A DNA stretch of 64,000 bases from Scybalomonas sp905214925 (GTDB lineage Bacteria > Bacillota > Clostridia > Lachnospirales > Lachnospiraceae): contig CAJMOB010000003.1 in the NCBI GenBank assembly GCA_905214925.1, forward strand, positions 1-64,000, given 5' to 3'. A program made the translations under genes and the position numbers. Below, piece after piece: positions 1 through 7,663 of the stretch. Position 1 is the stretch's first letter. Each line of letters opens with the position of its first letter. The notes below the pieces were generated by a model. The model had not been told where the DNA came from. It did no database searches and saw only the letters and a list, made by a program, of their open reading frames with translations.

Positions 1-60
1 CATTTTTCGGAACACGAAAAACTCCACAATGGAAAACAGAGCCTTGCTCTAACAATCAAA
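1..60. repeat. dispersed 60-bp repeat, copy A
   Basis: Bases 1-60 align without gaps to 21941-22000 with 50 of 60 identical positions by eye. In both places the repeat sits directly beside a terminator hairpin. This copy contains a small perfect stem (TTTTTCG, five-base loop, CGAAAAA at 4-22). The element may extend left of the window. Its nature is unknown; I infer a decayed mobile-element end or a structured intergenic repeat. Confidence 0.6.
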
Positions 61-98
61 AAAGCCATAGAACAAAAATTGTTCTATGGCTTTTTGTT
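60..98 (-). terminator. intrinsic terminator, probably bidirectional
   Basis: A hairpin with arms AAAGCCATAGAACAA and TTGTTCTATGGCTTT and a three-base loop is flanked by T-runs on both strands. It lies 40 bp past the stop of the minus-strand HAD gene and should end that transcript. Confidence 0.85.
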
Positions 99-138
99 TC
101 CATGAAAGAAACAAGTCAAGTAATTATTTTTTCATCGT

Positions 139-867
139 TTACGTGAGACAAGAAGTTAAGTATGGTAAATCCATCTTGTCCAAACGATAGGTACTTTTTA
201 TTGTCCCCGTCCACTCTGGTGATAAATTAGAATGAATATAAAAAGAATCAATTCCAACTTGATTTGCACCTAAAATGTCGGTATTCTCATCATTTCCTAT
301 CATAAGACACGTGTCTTTTTTCAAACCATATTGCTCAAAAAGCATTTCAAAAAACTTTTGTTCTGGCTTTTTGCAGCCTTTTGTAGAAGAAATGAAAATT
401 CCATTAAAAAGCTCTTTGATTCCTAGCTCTTCTAGTTCAGGCATGGTAAAAATTTCTTGTGCATTAGAAAGCAAATAAACTCCCTTGTTTTGCTCTCTTA
501 AGCTCTGTAATAACTGTTTTGCCCCATCATAAAGTCGAATATATTCTGTAGATAGTGTTCGAAACTTTCGTCCTGCTTCTACGCTTAAAGGAAGATCTGC
601 AAGAATCCCCTTTTTCAAAAACATATGTTGAAATACAAATTCTAGCTGTACTTCTGGGTAAGCCTCATGAGAATAGGTTGCTTCCTTTTCCTTTACAATG
701 TTTTCATAGGTCTGTCTTAATTCTTCTTTTGTATAAATAGCCCCATGTTCTCCATAAAAACCTGCTAACGCTTCCCATAAGGACTCTTTTTGTTCCTCCG
801 TATGAATATCCACTAACGTGCCATACAAATCAAAAATATAGTTTTTATATTGTTTTACATTCTCCAT
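139..867 (-). CDS. HAD-superfamily hydrolase (HAD-IA type)
   Basis: A 242-residue protein with the four HAD motifs: nucleophile motif FDLYGT with Asp13, motif II LLSN at 132-135, the motif III lysine in KKPEQKFF near 167, and motif IV IGNDENTDILGA at 190-201. Residues about 20-110 form the helical C1 cap. The second acidic residue of the usual DxD motif is Tyr15, a substitution known in 2-haloacid-dehalogenase-like members and in some phosphatases. Substrate cannot be read from sequence; a small phosphorylated metabolite or noncanonical nucleotide is likely. Monocistronic: a terminator follows and the next upstream gene ends about 85 bp before its start. Confidence 0.85.
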   Translation of the reverse strand: MENVKQYKNYIFDLYGTLVDIHTEEQKESLWEALAGFYGEHGAIYTKEELRQTYENIVKEKEATYSHEAYPEVQLEFVFQHMFLKKGILADLPLSVEAGRKFRTLSTEYIRLYDGAKQLLQSLREQNKGVYLLSNAQEIFTMPELEELGIKELFNGIFISSTKGCKKPEQKFFEMLFEQYGLKKDTCLMIGNDENTDILGANQVGIDSFYIHSNLSPEWTGTIKSTYRLDKMDLPYLTSCLT

Positions 868-951
868 TGGTCCCCTCTTCTTTTCTTATCATTTTCTCTT
901 TTGAACTTTTCTCATTGTAAAACAAATACTTCCGTCTTTCAATCCTTTTCT

Positions 952-2367
952 TTACAATTCTTCTCCATTCGTTTGAATGACATTTTGATACCAATAAAAA
1001 CTATCTTTTTTTATTCTTTTACATTCTTTTCCATCAAAATCATCACGATCCACATAAATAAAACCATAACGTTTTTTGAACCCTTGATGAGAGCTTAATA
1101 AATCCATCACAGACCATGGACAATATCCAAAAAGTTCAACTCCATCTTCAATGGCTAATTCACACGCTTTTAAATGTTGTCTAATGTAATCAATTCGATA
1201 CTCATCATGTACTTTTCCATCTTCTGTCAAGGTATCCACAGCACCTAAGCCATTTTCCATAATAATCATTGGTAAACGATACCGTTGATAATAGTCATTT
1301 AATACAATGCGAAGTCCCATTGGATCAATTTGTGCCCCATATTCGCTGGCATTTAAATTCATATTTTTTTCATCACGGCAATATCCATACTGGTCAAAAT
1401 CTACTTCATTGCCTCGATACACACGGCTACCAATTGGATATTCTTCATCTGCTGGCAAATAACTTGTGCAAAGAGTTCGATAATAATTGACACCAAGGAA
1501 ATCCATCTTTGCATTTTGTAAAATTTCTTTATCTCCTTCTTCCATGGCTGGAACAATATTTCTCTCTTTTAGATAACGCATATAATATCCTGGATATTGT
1601 CCATAAACATACATATCAAGACAGTAGTTTGTTTTAAACCAATCGTTCATTTTGGCAGACCACACATCTTCTGGCTTATTCGTCAATGGATAGGTACAAG
1701 TAGAAGAAATAGCCGTTCCAATCTTTCCGTCTTTTACAAGTTCATGACAAGCCTTAACTGCCAGTGCATGAGCAAGGAACATATGATAATCCATCTGCGC
1801 TCGCATTTTATCCGCTAAGTAAGGATCGGTTTCATAAATATTCATTCTCTCATCGACACGGATCATTAAGTTCTGCTCATTATGCACCTGCCAGTATTTT
1901 ACCCGATCGCCAAATGTTTCAAAACAAATTTTGGCATAGCGTTCAAACGCAAAGGCACAATCTCTGCTTTCCCAACCATTATACTTTTCTACTAATGCAT
2001 AAGGCAAATCAAAATGATAGAGAGTTACTAACGGCAAAATCTCATTTTCCAATAAATAATCAATGACTTGGTTATAAAAATCAATTCCTCTTTGATTGAT
2101 TTTTCCATCCCCATCTGGAATGATTCTCGCCCATGAAATCGAAAAACGATATGCCTTTAATCCCAGTTCCTTCATAAGGTCAATATCCTCTTTCCAGTGA
2201 TGATAAAAATCACTGGACACTTTTGTATCCGCTTGTTTATGAGAGCGTTTAAAGGAATTAAAGTCTGCTACAGTCTTCCCTTTCCCGTCTTCGTTCCATG
2301 CTCCTTCTATTTGAAACGCAGAAGATGCAGCGCCCCATAAAAAATCCTTTGGAAATTGATGTTTCAT
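952..2367 (-). CDS. GH1 6-phospho-beta-glucosidase
   Basis: A 471-residue glycoside hydrolase family 1 enzyme. The acid/base glutamate is Glu164 in VHNEQN (usually NEP) and the nucleophile is Glu371 in IIMENG. The C-terminal segment SSHQGFKKRYGF carries the Ser and Lys-Tyr pattern that binds the 6-phosphate in phospho-glucosidases. It should cleave phosphorylated beta-glucosides or cellobiose-6-phosphate in the cytoplasm to glucose and glucose-6-phosphate. It lies 59 bp downstream of a beta-glucoside PTS gene and is surely in one operon with it. The exact sugar (cellobiose, arbutin, salicin) is not determined. Confidence 0.92.
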   Translation of the reverse strand: MKHQFPKDFLWGAASSAFQIEGAWNEDGKGKTVADFNSFKRSHKQADTKVSSDFYHHWKEDIDLMKELGLKAYRFSISWARIIPDGDGKINQRGIDFYNQVIDYLLENEILPLVTLYHFDLPYALVEKYNGWESRDCAFAFERYAKICFETFGDRVKYWQVHNEQNLMIRVDERMNIYETDPYLADKMRAQMDYHMFLAHALAVKACHELVKDGKIGTAISSTCTYPLTNKPEDVWSAKMNDWFKTNYCLDMYVYGQYPGYYMRYLKERNIVPAMEEGDKEILQNAKMDFLGVNYYRTLCTSYLPADEEYPIGSRVYRGNEVDFDQYGYCRDEKNMNLNASEYGAQIDPMGLRIVLNDYYQRYRLPMIIMENGLGAVDTLTEDGKVHDEYRIDYIRQHLKACELAIEDGVELFGYCPWSVMDLLSSHQGFKKRYGFIYVDRDDFDGKECKRIKKDSFYWYQNVIQTNGEEL

Positions 2368-2426
2368 TTCTATTCTTCCTTTCTATATCCCTATCTTTTT
2401 CGTGCCTTTCTTCTCTTTCTATTTTC

Positions 2427-3881
2427 TTATTCTTCCACAATATCTTCTTCCTTTAATCCGAAGAAATAAGTAAGAATTGCAGAACCAAAAAATGCAACGG
2501 CAATTCCTGCTAAGTAGAAGAAAAATTTTGTCATTCCAAAGGCAGCATAAGTGAAAATAGTGAGAACTCCATTATTTGCAAACGCATCGCCATACACATT
2601 TCCTGCTCCCATAATGGCTCCACCAATTGCTCCACAAATCACTGCAAAAATCATCGGTTTCTTTAAACGTAAGTTACATCCATAAATAGCAGGTTCTGTT
2701 ACACCAACAAGAGTTGCTGCAATTCCCGCAGAAGCTGCCACCTGTTTCAACGCTTTTTTCTTTGTGCGAAGCATAATCCCAAAGGCTGCTCCACCTTGAG
2801 AAAAGTTTGCTGCACCTGCAAAAGCCAATAGATTTTGACGTCCATTTACGGCTACATCGTTTAATCCAATTGGAAGTAAAGCTCTATGAGCGCCAAAAAT
2901 AACACAGACGCACCAAAGTCCACCGATTAAAGCACCACCTAGTATCGTACTAAATCCCATTAACCCATCGTATACAAATTGGATTCCATTTCCAACATAA
3001 ATCCCGATTGGTCCTAATACAACTAGTGTTAATGGAAGCATAATAACTAATTCAAGCCCTGGAACTAAAATAATCTGCAATACTTCTGGAATGATTTTCT
3101 TTAATCCTTTTTCCAAGTAGCTCATGACAATCACAGCTAAAATAATTGGAATTACCGACTCTGTATAGGAGAAAATTTTCGTCGCCTCTCCTATTTGCCA
3201 CTCCCCTTTCATAATTGGCAAACCAAAAATGGTACTTGCAACTTCTGTATTTTGCATCAGTGCATCAATGGCTGGATACACAAGTGTTGCCCCAATTGCC
3301 ATAGAAATAATCTGGTTGCACTTAAATGCCTTCGCACAAGTCATCGCTAAGAAAATTGGTAAGAAATAAAAGATCACTTGGCTGGCAGAATATAAAATGG
3401 TATACGTATCGGAAGTAGTAATATCCACTCCTCGCTGTTTCATTAAAAGCTGTGCTGCTGTTAAAAATCCTTTTATGAGTCCAGATGCCGCAATGGCTGG
3501 AATCAATGGAGTGAACATTTCGGTCACCTTTTGTAAAACAACATTCAATGGACTTTGTTTTTGTCCTTCTGCTTGCATCTTCTCGCTCTGAGATATCTCG
3601 TTTTTCTTCTCAACTTGAGAGTTCCCTTCTTCAGCAAGTCCCATCACATGAGTGATAGCTTCATAAATTTTTGTTACTTTCGCTCCACATACAACTTGGC
3701 ATTGCCCGCCTGCAAATACAACGGAGATAACCCCTTCTATCCTTTCTAATACTTCTTTATTCACTTTCGATTCGTCTTTTAAAACAAAACGAAGTCTTGT
3801 AAAACAATGCGTCAAATTGTCTATATTTTCCTGTCCACCGACATTTTGTAAAATATCTTTTGCAATCTGATTATAATCCAT
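2427..3881 (-). CDS. PTS beta-glucoside transporter subunit IIBC (no IIA)
   Basis: A 484-residue membrane protein. EIIB domain at about 1-85 with the phosphorylated Cys26 in THCFTRLRF; a charged linker at about 95-115; the EIIC membrane domain from about 120 to the end with the GVTEPAIYG signature. Start placed at the ATG of MDYNQIAKD, 7-8 bases after AGGAGG; a longer frame exists upstream but has no better ribosome binding site. The family often carries a C-terminal EIIA domain; this one stops after EIIC, so it must borrow EIIA-Glc, possibly from the protein encoded at 9104. It imports and phosphorylates beta-glucosides for the adjacent GH1 enzyme. No RAT site was seen in the 248 bp upstream. 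Confidence 0.92.
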   Translation of the reverse strand: MDYNQIAKDILQNVGGQENIDNLTHCFTRLRFVLKDESKVNKEVLERIEGVISVVFAGGQCQVVCGAKVTKIYEAITHVMGLAEEGNSQVEKKNEISQSEKMQAEGQKQSPLNVVLQKVTEMFTPLIPAIAASGLIKGFLTAAQLLMKQRGVDITTSDTYTILYSASQVIFYFLPIFLAMTCAKAFKCNQIISMAIGATLVYPAIDALMQNTEVASTIFGLPIMKGEWQIGEATKIFSYTESVIPIILAVIVMSYLEKGLKKIIPEVLQIILVPGLELVIMLPLTLVVLGPIGIYVGNGIQFVYDGLMGFSTILGGALIGGLWCVCVIFGAHRALLPIGLNDVAVNGRQNLLAFAGAANFSQGGAAFGIMLRTKKKALKQVAASAGIAATLVGVTEPAIYGCNLRLKKPMIFAVICGAIGGAIMGAGNVYGDAFANNGVLTIFTYAAFGMTKFFFYLAGIAVAFFGSAILTYFFGLKEEDIVEE

Positions 3882-4129
3882 CGCCTTCCTCCTTTGTTTT
3901 TTTTGCTGACATTCTATCAAACATCATTTCTGACTTCTGTGATTATGTCACATTAGGACTTTTCCTTCCCATGATACAAAAATATGCCTTCCTTCTAGTA
4001 TCACTCACACTTCTTCTTATTATCCTTTTTAATTATAAGAAGTAAGTTATGAGAACCTAGAAAAAAGACATACTATTTTTGTTTTATTACTCTTTCATTT
4101 TATGTTATATGAATATATGAGAACTTTTC

Positions 4130-5005
4130 TCAGTTTTCTACAACGCCACCTTCTACCACTAAATTTTCAGGTGTAATCGTATCTCCATACACTGGTAATA
4201 ATGTTTCTTCAAAGTCTTTATGGAAAAATTGCTCTTTTGCTAGACTTTCGATTTCGTCATTTAACCAGTTTAACAACTCGGTATTTCCTTTTTGCACAGC
4301 TGGTGCAATGGTATCAACGTTTCCAATACTTTCGATTGTTGTAGAAAATCCTTCATTTTTTGCTGACCAAGCTAAAGCCTCTGTATTATCCGTAGCAAAG
4401 GCATCTCCTCTTCCATCTAATAACGCATCGGAAGCCTCTTGATATTCATCAAATTTCACAAGGGTAATATCAGGATGTTGCTCAGAAAAATAAGTTTCTG
4501 CTGTTGTTCCTTTTACAACAATTAATTTTTTATCCTCTAACTGATCCACATCGGTAATTGGTGCCTTATCAGGAGACACAATACCTAACGCCACTTTCAT
4601 ATAAGGTAAGGCAAAATCTACTTGTTTTTTTCGATCTTCTGTTACGGTAAAGTTTGCTAGAATCACATCTACTTTTCCAGACTGTAAATATTCCACACGA
4701 CTTGCTGCCTCTACATATACAAATTCAATAGCATCTTCGCTTCCAAGTAAATCTTTTCCAATCCGATTTGCAAAATAGACATCATACCCTTGAATCTTTC
4801 CATTAGAATCGATATATCCAAATGGATTCTTATCGCTAAAGACGCCAATTTTAATTGTTCCATCTTTCTTTATCTCATCTAATGACCTTGCCTTAGACTG
4901 TACATTTTCTTTTTTTCCGCCCTCATTACTATTGGCACCACAACCAACTAATGCTCCTACAACCATTGTGATTGCTAACATTGCACCAACTATTTTTTTC
5001 CTCAT
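4130..5005 (-). CDS. ABC amino-acid binding lipoprotein, probably cysteine/cystine
   Basis: A 291-residue family 3 solute-binding protein. Lipoprotein signal peptide with lipobox LVGC (Cys22). Start chosen at MRKKIVG, 8 bases after GGAGG; an ATG 15 bases upstream lies before that site. The segments VEAASRVEYL, ILANFTVTEDR, KGTTAETYF and EQFFHKDFEETL closely recall the cysteine-binding CjaA/Cj0982 group rather than glutamine binders (from memory, not a search). It is the last gene of a four-gene operon with two permeases and an ATPase, and that operon is headed by a Cys-codon attenuator, which supports a cysteine or cystine ligand. Confidence 0.9.
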   Translation of the reverse strand: MRKKIVGAMLAITMVVGALVGCGANSNEGGKKENVQSKARSLDEIKKDGTIKIGVFSDKNPFGYIDSNGKIQGYDVYFANRIGKDLLGSEDAIEFVYVEAASRVEYLQSGKVDVILANFTVTEDRKKQVDFALPYMKVALGIVSPDKAPITDVDQLEDKKLIVVKGTTAETYFSEQHPDITLVKFDEYQEASDALLDGRGDAFATDNTEALAWSAKNEGFSTTIESIGNVDTIAPAVQKGNTELLNWLNDEIESLAKEQFFHKDFEETLLPVYGDTITPENLVVEGGVVEN

Positions 5006-5092
5006 TTTCTTGTCCTCCATTTATTTTTTTAATTTATTTTTTAATTTTTTTATTGCTCTACTTTGAATGAATTGCTCCCTATCCTTTTACTT

Positions 5093-5872
5093 CTAAGGGG
5101 TAGCCACTTCCTTAGCTTCTTCATAATGGAATGTATTTAAAAACTTCTTGGCTCTCTCTGTTTTTGGATGTTCAAAAAATTTCTTTGGTTCGCTTTCTTC
5201 TACAATCACTCCACCATCCAGAAATACAATTCGATCTGCCACCGCTTTTGCAAATTCCATTTCATGAGTGACAATGACCATTGTCATTCCTTCTTTTGCT
5301 AATTCTAATACCACTTGCAACACTTCTCTTACCATTTCTGGATCAAGAGCTGCTGTAATTTCATCCAATAATAAAATTTCTGGATGCATAATCAAAGAAC
5401 GAACGATTGCCACCCTTTGTTTTTGTCCCCCTGAAAGCTGTCTTGGATAATTGTCTTTCCTATCGAAAAGTCCGACCCGTTTTAATAATTGTTCTGCCTC
5501 CTCCTTTACTTCTTCTTTTTTTCTCTTTTGTACAATTCGTGGAGAAAGCATAATATTTTCTAAAATTGTTTTATTTGGAAATAATTCATAACTTTGGAAT
5601 ACCATTCCGATCTTTTGCCGAATTTCATGTACCTTTTTATCGCTCTTTTCCTTATCCCCTGTAATGATCGAACCATTAAAATAAATTTTTCCGGAATCGA
5701 TTGGTTCTAGTTTATTCAAACATCGTAAAAAAGTACTCTTTCCACATCCTGATGGTCCGATGAATACGACAACCTCTCCTCGTTGTAATGAAAATGAAAT
5801 CTCATTTAACACCCGATGTTCTTTCTCATAGGATTTTACTAACTGCTCTACTTCTAGTATTACTTCGCTCAT
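5093..5872 (-). CDS. polar amino-acid ABC transporter ATPase
   Basis: A 259-residue ATPase of the GlnQ/TcyC family. Walker A GPSGCGKST at about 39-47, Q-loop in MVFQSYELFPN, signature LSGGQKQR, Walker B ILLLDEITAALD (Ile in place of the common Pro) and switch His in VTHEME. It energises import by the two permeases encoded immediately upstream; its ATG lies one base after the stop of the second permease. The ligand is inferred from the binding protein and leader to be cysteine or cystine; glutamine or other polar amino acids remain possible. Confidence 0.93.
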   Translation of the reverse strand: MSEVILEVEQLVKSYEKEHRVLNEISFSLQRGEVVVFIGPSGCGKSTFLRCLNKLEPIDSGKIYFNGSIITGDKEKSDKKVHEIRQKIGMVFQSYELFPNKTILENIMLSPRIVQKRKKEEVKEEAEQLLKRVGLFDRKDNYPRQLSGGQKQRVAIVRSLIMHPEILLLDEITAALDPEMVREVLQVVLELAKEGMTMVIVTHEMEFAKAVADRIVFLDGGVIVEESEPKKFFEHPKTERAKKFLNTFHYEEAKEVATP

Positions 5873-5873
5873 A

Positions 5874-6551
5874 TCAATCCTTTAATCTCCTCTCTAATAT
5901 TCCTGATAATTTTGAAAACGGAAAACAAATAATAAAGTATAAAAGAAATATAGTTCCATACACCCAAAGGGCTGAAGTTGGAATCGTATACCGATTGGCA
6001 TCGATAATCTGTTTTCCGACTTTTACAACTTCAACGACACCAATTAATACAACAAGTGAGGTTGTTTTTATCATTCTTGTCAATAAATTTACAGACGATG
6101 GTAACAATCGACGAATCGTTTGAGGAATAATAATATGGAAAAATACTTGTGCTTTCGTCATTCCAAGTGCATATCCGCTTTCATATTGATGAATTGGAAT
6201 TGCTAACAGGGCACTTCGGACCAAATCTCCCATTTCTGCGGTTCCCCAAAAGGTAAATACGATAACAGCAGCGACTTCTCCTGATAGATTGACACCAAAA
6301 TGTTTTGCCACTCCAAAATAAACTAAAAATAACAAAACAAGCTGAGGCATAATCCGAACGACTTCTAAATAAAAGCGACAAAGAAATCGAATCACAGGAT
6401 TTTTACTTGTCATAATGACACCGAATAAAATACCTAACAAAATGGATAAGACCATAGCAACTAAAGAAATCCTTAAGGATACCAATAAGCCTTGCAACAG
6501 TCGTAAAAAATTATTCCCTTGAAACAGCACTTGAAGTCCCAAATCCTGCAT
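5874..6551 (-). CDS. amino-acid ABC transporter permease (second)
   Basis: A 225-residue HisMQ/GlnP-type inner-membrane permease with about five transmembrane segments and the EAA-like loop around HQYESGYALGMTKAQVFFHIIIPQ (residues about 123-146). Its start overlaps the end of the upstream permease by 41 bases and has its own AGGAGGG site 6 bases before the ATG, so the pair is translationally coupled. It forms a heterodimeric channel with the other permease and works with the ATPase and binding protein downstream. Confidence 0.92.
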   Translation of the reverse strand: MQDLGLQVLFQGNNFLRLLQGLLVSLRISLVAMVLSILLGILFGVIMTSKNPVIRFLCRFYLEVVRIMPQLVLLFLVYFGVAKHFGVNLSGEVAAVIVFTFWGTAEMGDLVRSALLAIPIHQYESGYALGMTKAQVFFHIIIPQTIRRLLPSSVNLLTRMIKTTSLVVLIGVVEVVKVGKQIIDANRYTIPTSALWVYGTIFLLYFIICFPFSKLSGILERRLKD

Positions 6552-7191
6552 AACGAACCCTCCTTTCTATTACCGTACAAACAATAGAGACTGGTAGTAA
6601 AATAATTAAATAAGCGATCACGAGTAAAAAGAGAGCCTCATCTGTCTGATAATAAATCCCTATGAGATCTTTTGCCACAAACATAAGATCGGCTAACGCA
6701 ACCGCACTAAATACCGATGTTTCCTTAATTAAGAAAATAATATTGGCACAAAAGACTGGTATCGACGTGGCAATAGCCTGTGGCAATATCACATACCAAA
6801 ACACTTGTAACTCGGTCATTCCAAGACTGAGGGAAGATTCCCTTTGAATCAATGGAATACTTTCTAATCCAGACCGAAACCCTTCTGCCATATAGCTTCC
6901 TCCAAGAAACGATAATCCAATGATGGCACAACTTTCCGAGCTCAATATAATTCCAATTTTAGGAAGTCCAAAGTATAGAAAAAATAACTGAATAATAAGA
7001 GGTGTATTTCTTGATAATTCAATATACACTTCTACTATCTGTTTTAAAATTGGCACTTTCATCATACGAATAAAACTGCAAATAAACCCGATAAGAAAAG
7101 CTAGTATAATTCCTATGAGCGCAATCTTAACCGTAAGGACTCCTGCTTCTACATAAAGAGGAGCATAATTTGTTATAAATTCAAAATCCAT
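6511..7191 (-). CDS. amino-acid ABC transporter permease (first)
   Basis: A 226-residue HisMQ/GlnP-type permease with several hydrophobic segments, the conserved LSRNTPLIIQLFF stretch and an EAA loop around QRESSLSLGMTELQVFWYVILPQ. First structural gene of the four-gene operon. It lies about 220 bp downstream of the intrinsic terminator of the cysteine-type leader, so its expression should depend on read-through. The ribosome binding site AGAGGGA is modest. Confidence 0.92.
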   Translation of the reverse strand: MDFEFITNYAPLYVEAGVLTVKIALIGIILAFLIGFICSFIRMMKVPILKQIVEVYIELSRNTPLIIQLFFLYFGLPKIGIILSSESCAIIGLSFLGGSYMAEGFRSGLESIPLIQRESSLSLGMTELQVFWYVILPQAIATSIPVFCANIIFLIKETSVFSAVALADLMFVAKDLIGIYYQTDEALFLLVIAYLIILLPVSIVCTVIERRVRYAGFGTSSAVSRE

Positions 7192-7410
7192 ATTTTCCCT
7201 CTTTTCTCATTCCTTTGTTGCTTTTGTTGCTGTCTTTTAAAAAAGAAACTTTTATCTTTACATATATGCATTTTTCTCTCTTCTGATGTTATTGAACGAC
7301 TTTCTAATATCCTCAGCTCTTCCCATCTCCCCTCTTTTCTTTATTGAGATGTCGCTTTAACCCAATATTTAATTGACTTATTATCGCTTCATCTTTCTAA
7401 ATTACTGAAT

Positions 7411-7449
7411 AAAAAAAATCCTGAGAATCGTTTTTACAATTCTCAGGAT
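7411..7449 (-). terminator. attenuator terminator of the ABC transporter leader
   Basis: On the minus strand the arms ATCCTGAGAAT and ATTCTCAGGAT (11 of 11 paired) flank a loop of about ten bases and are followed by eight T. It lies 39 bp after the stop of the Cys-rich leader ORF and before the first transporter gene, so it would block the operon unless an alternative structure forms. Confidence 0.9.
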
Positions 7450-7534
7450 CCATCTGCTTTGGTATCATACTCTAAAAAACGTATATCGCTATCGAAGGGT
7501 ACAATAAAACCGCCCGCACAAAGATGCCCGAGAA
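7440..7534 (-). promoter_or_regulatory. candidate antiterminator pairing of the Cys attenuator
   Basis: In the leader RNA the segment TTCTCGGGCATC (positions 7534 down to 7523, codons 17-21 of the leader ORF) can pair with GATG plus CCTGAGAA (7454-7451 and 7447-7440), giving 8 plus 4 base pairs with one G-U and a three-base bulge. The second strand is the 5' arm of the terminator, so the structures exclude each other. A ribosome stalled on the Cys codons at 10-13 would leave the first strand just free. The full fold was not computed; a ribosome at the stop codon would not directly cover the arm, so details are open. Confidence 0.6.
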
Positions 7535-7584
7535 CGTAACATTCGACAGCAACAACAGAACTGACTTCTTAATACCATATTCAT
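7489..7584 (-). CDS. Cys-rich leader peptide of an ABC transporter operon
   Basis: A 31-codon ORF with a near-perfect AAGGAGGTG site 8 bases before the ATG. The peptide contains SQFCCCCR at residues 7-14, two further Cys (23 and 28) and six Arg. It lies between a consensus promoter and an intrinsic terminator in front of an amino-acid transporter operon. This is the classical layout of a translation-dependent transcription attenuator; four consecutive Cys codons point to sensing of charged tRNA-Cys. The peptide itself probably has no other job. Arg content is a possible alternative signal, but the Arg codons are scattered. It is not a protein family that I recognise. Confidence 0.85.
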   Translation of the reverse strand: MNMVLRSQFCCCCRMLRSRASLCGRFYCTLR

Positions 7585-7626
7585 CTCGAACACCTCCTTT
7601 TTGTTTTTCAATAATAATTATATTAG

Positions 7627-7655
7627 ATTATATTCTCAAATCCCGACTTTGTCAA
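7627..7655 (-). promoter_or_regulatory. sigma-A promoter for the Cys leader and ABC operon
   Basis: On the minus strand TTGACA (7655-7650), a 17-base spacer and TATAAT (7632-7627): an exact consensus promoter. It lies between the stop of the GH1 gene and the leader ORF, so the transporter is transcribed independently of the PTS operon upstream. Transcription should begin near 7620. Confidence 0.9.
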
Positions 7656-7663
7656 TCGGATTT

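Noticed and set aside
4012..4042. Stem CTTCTTAT/ATAAGAAG between the binding-protein gene and the first PTS gene as terminator
   Set aside because: Only 8 bp, AT-rich and not followed by a T-run on the coding strand.
4130..5005. Annotation of the binding protein as glutamine-specific
   Set aside because: Family motifs recall cysteine-binding proteins and the operon carries a Cys-codon leader.
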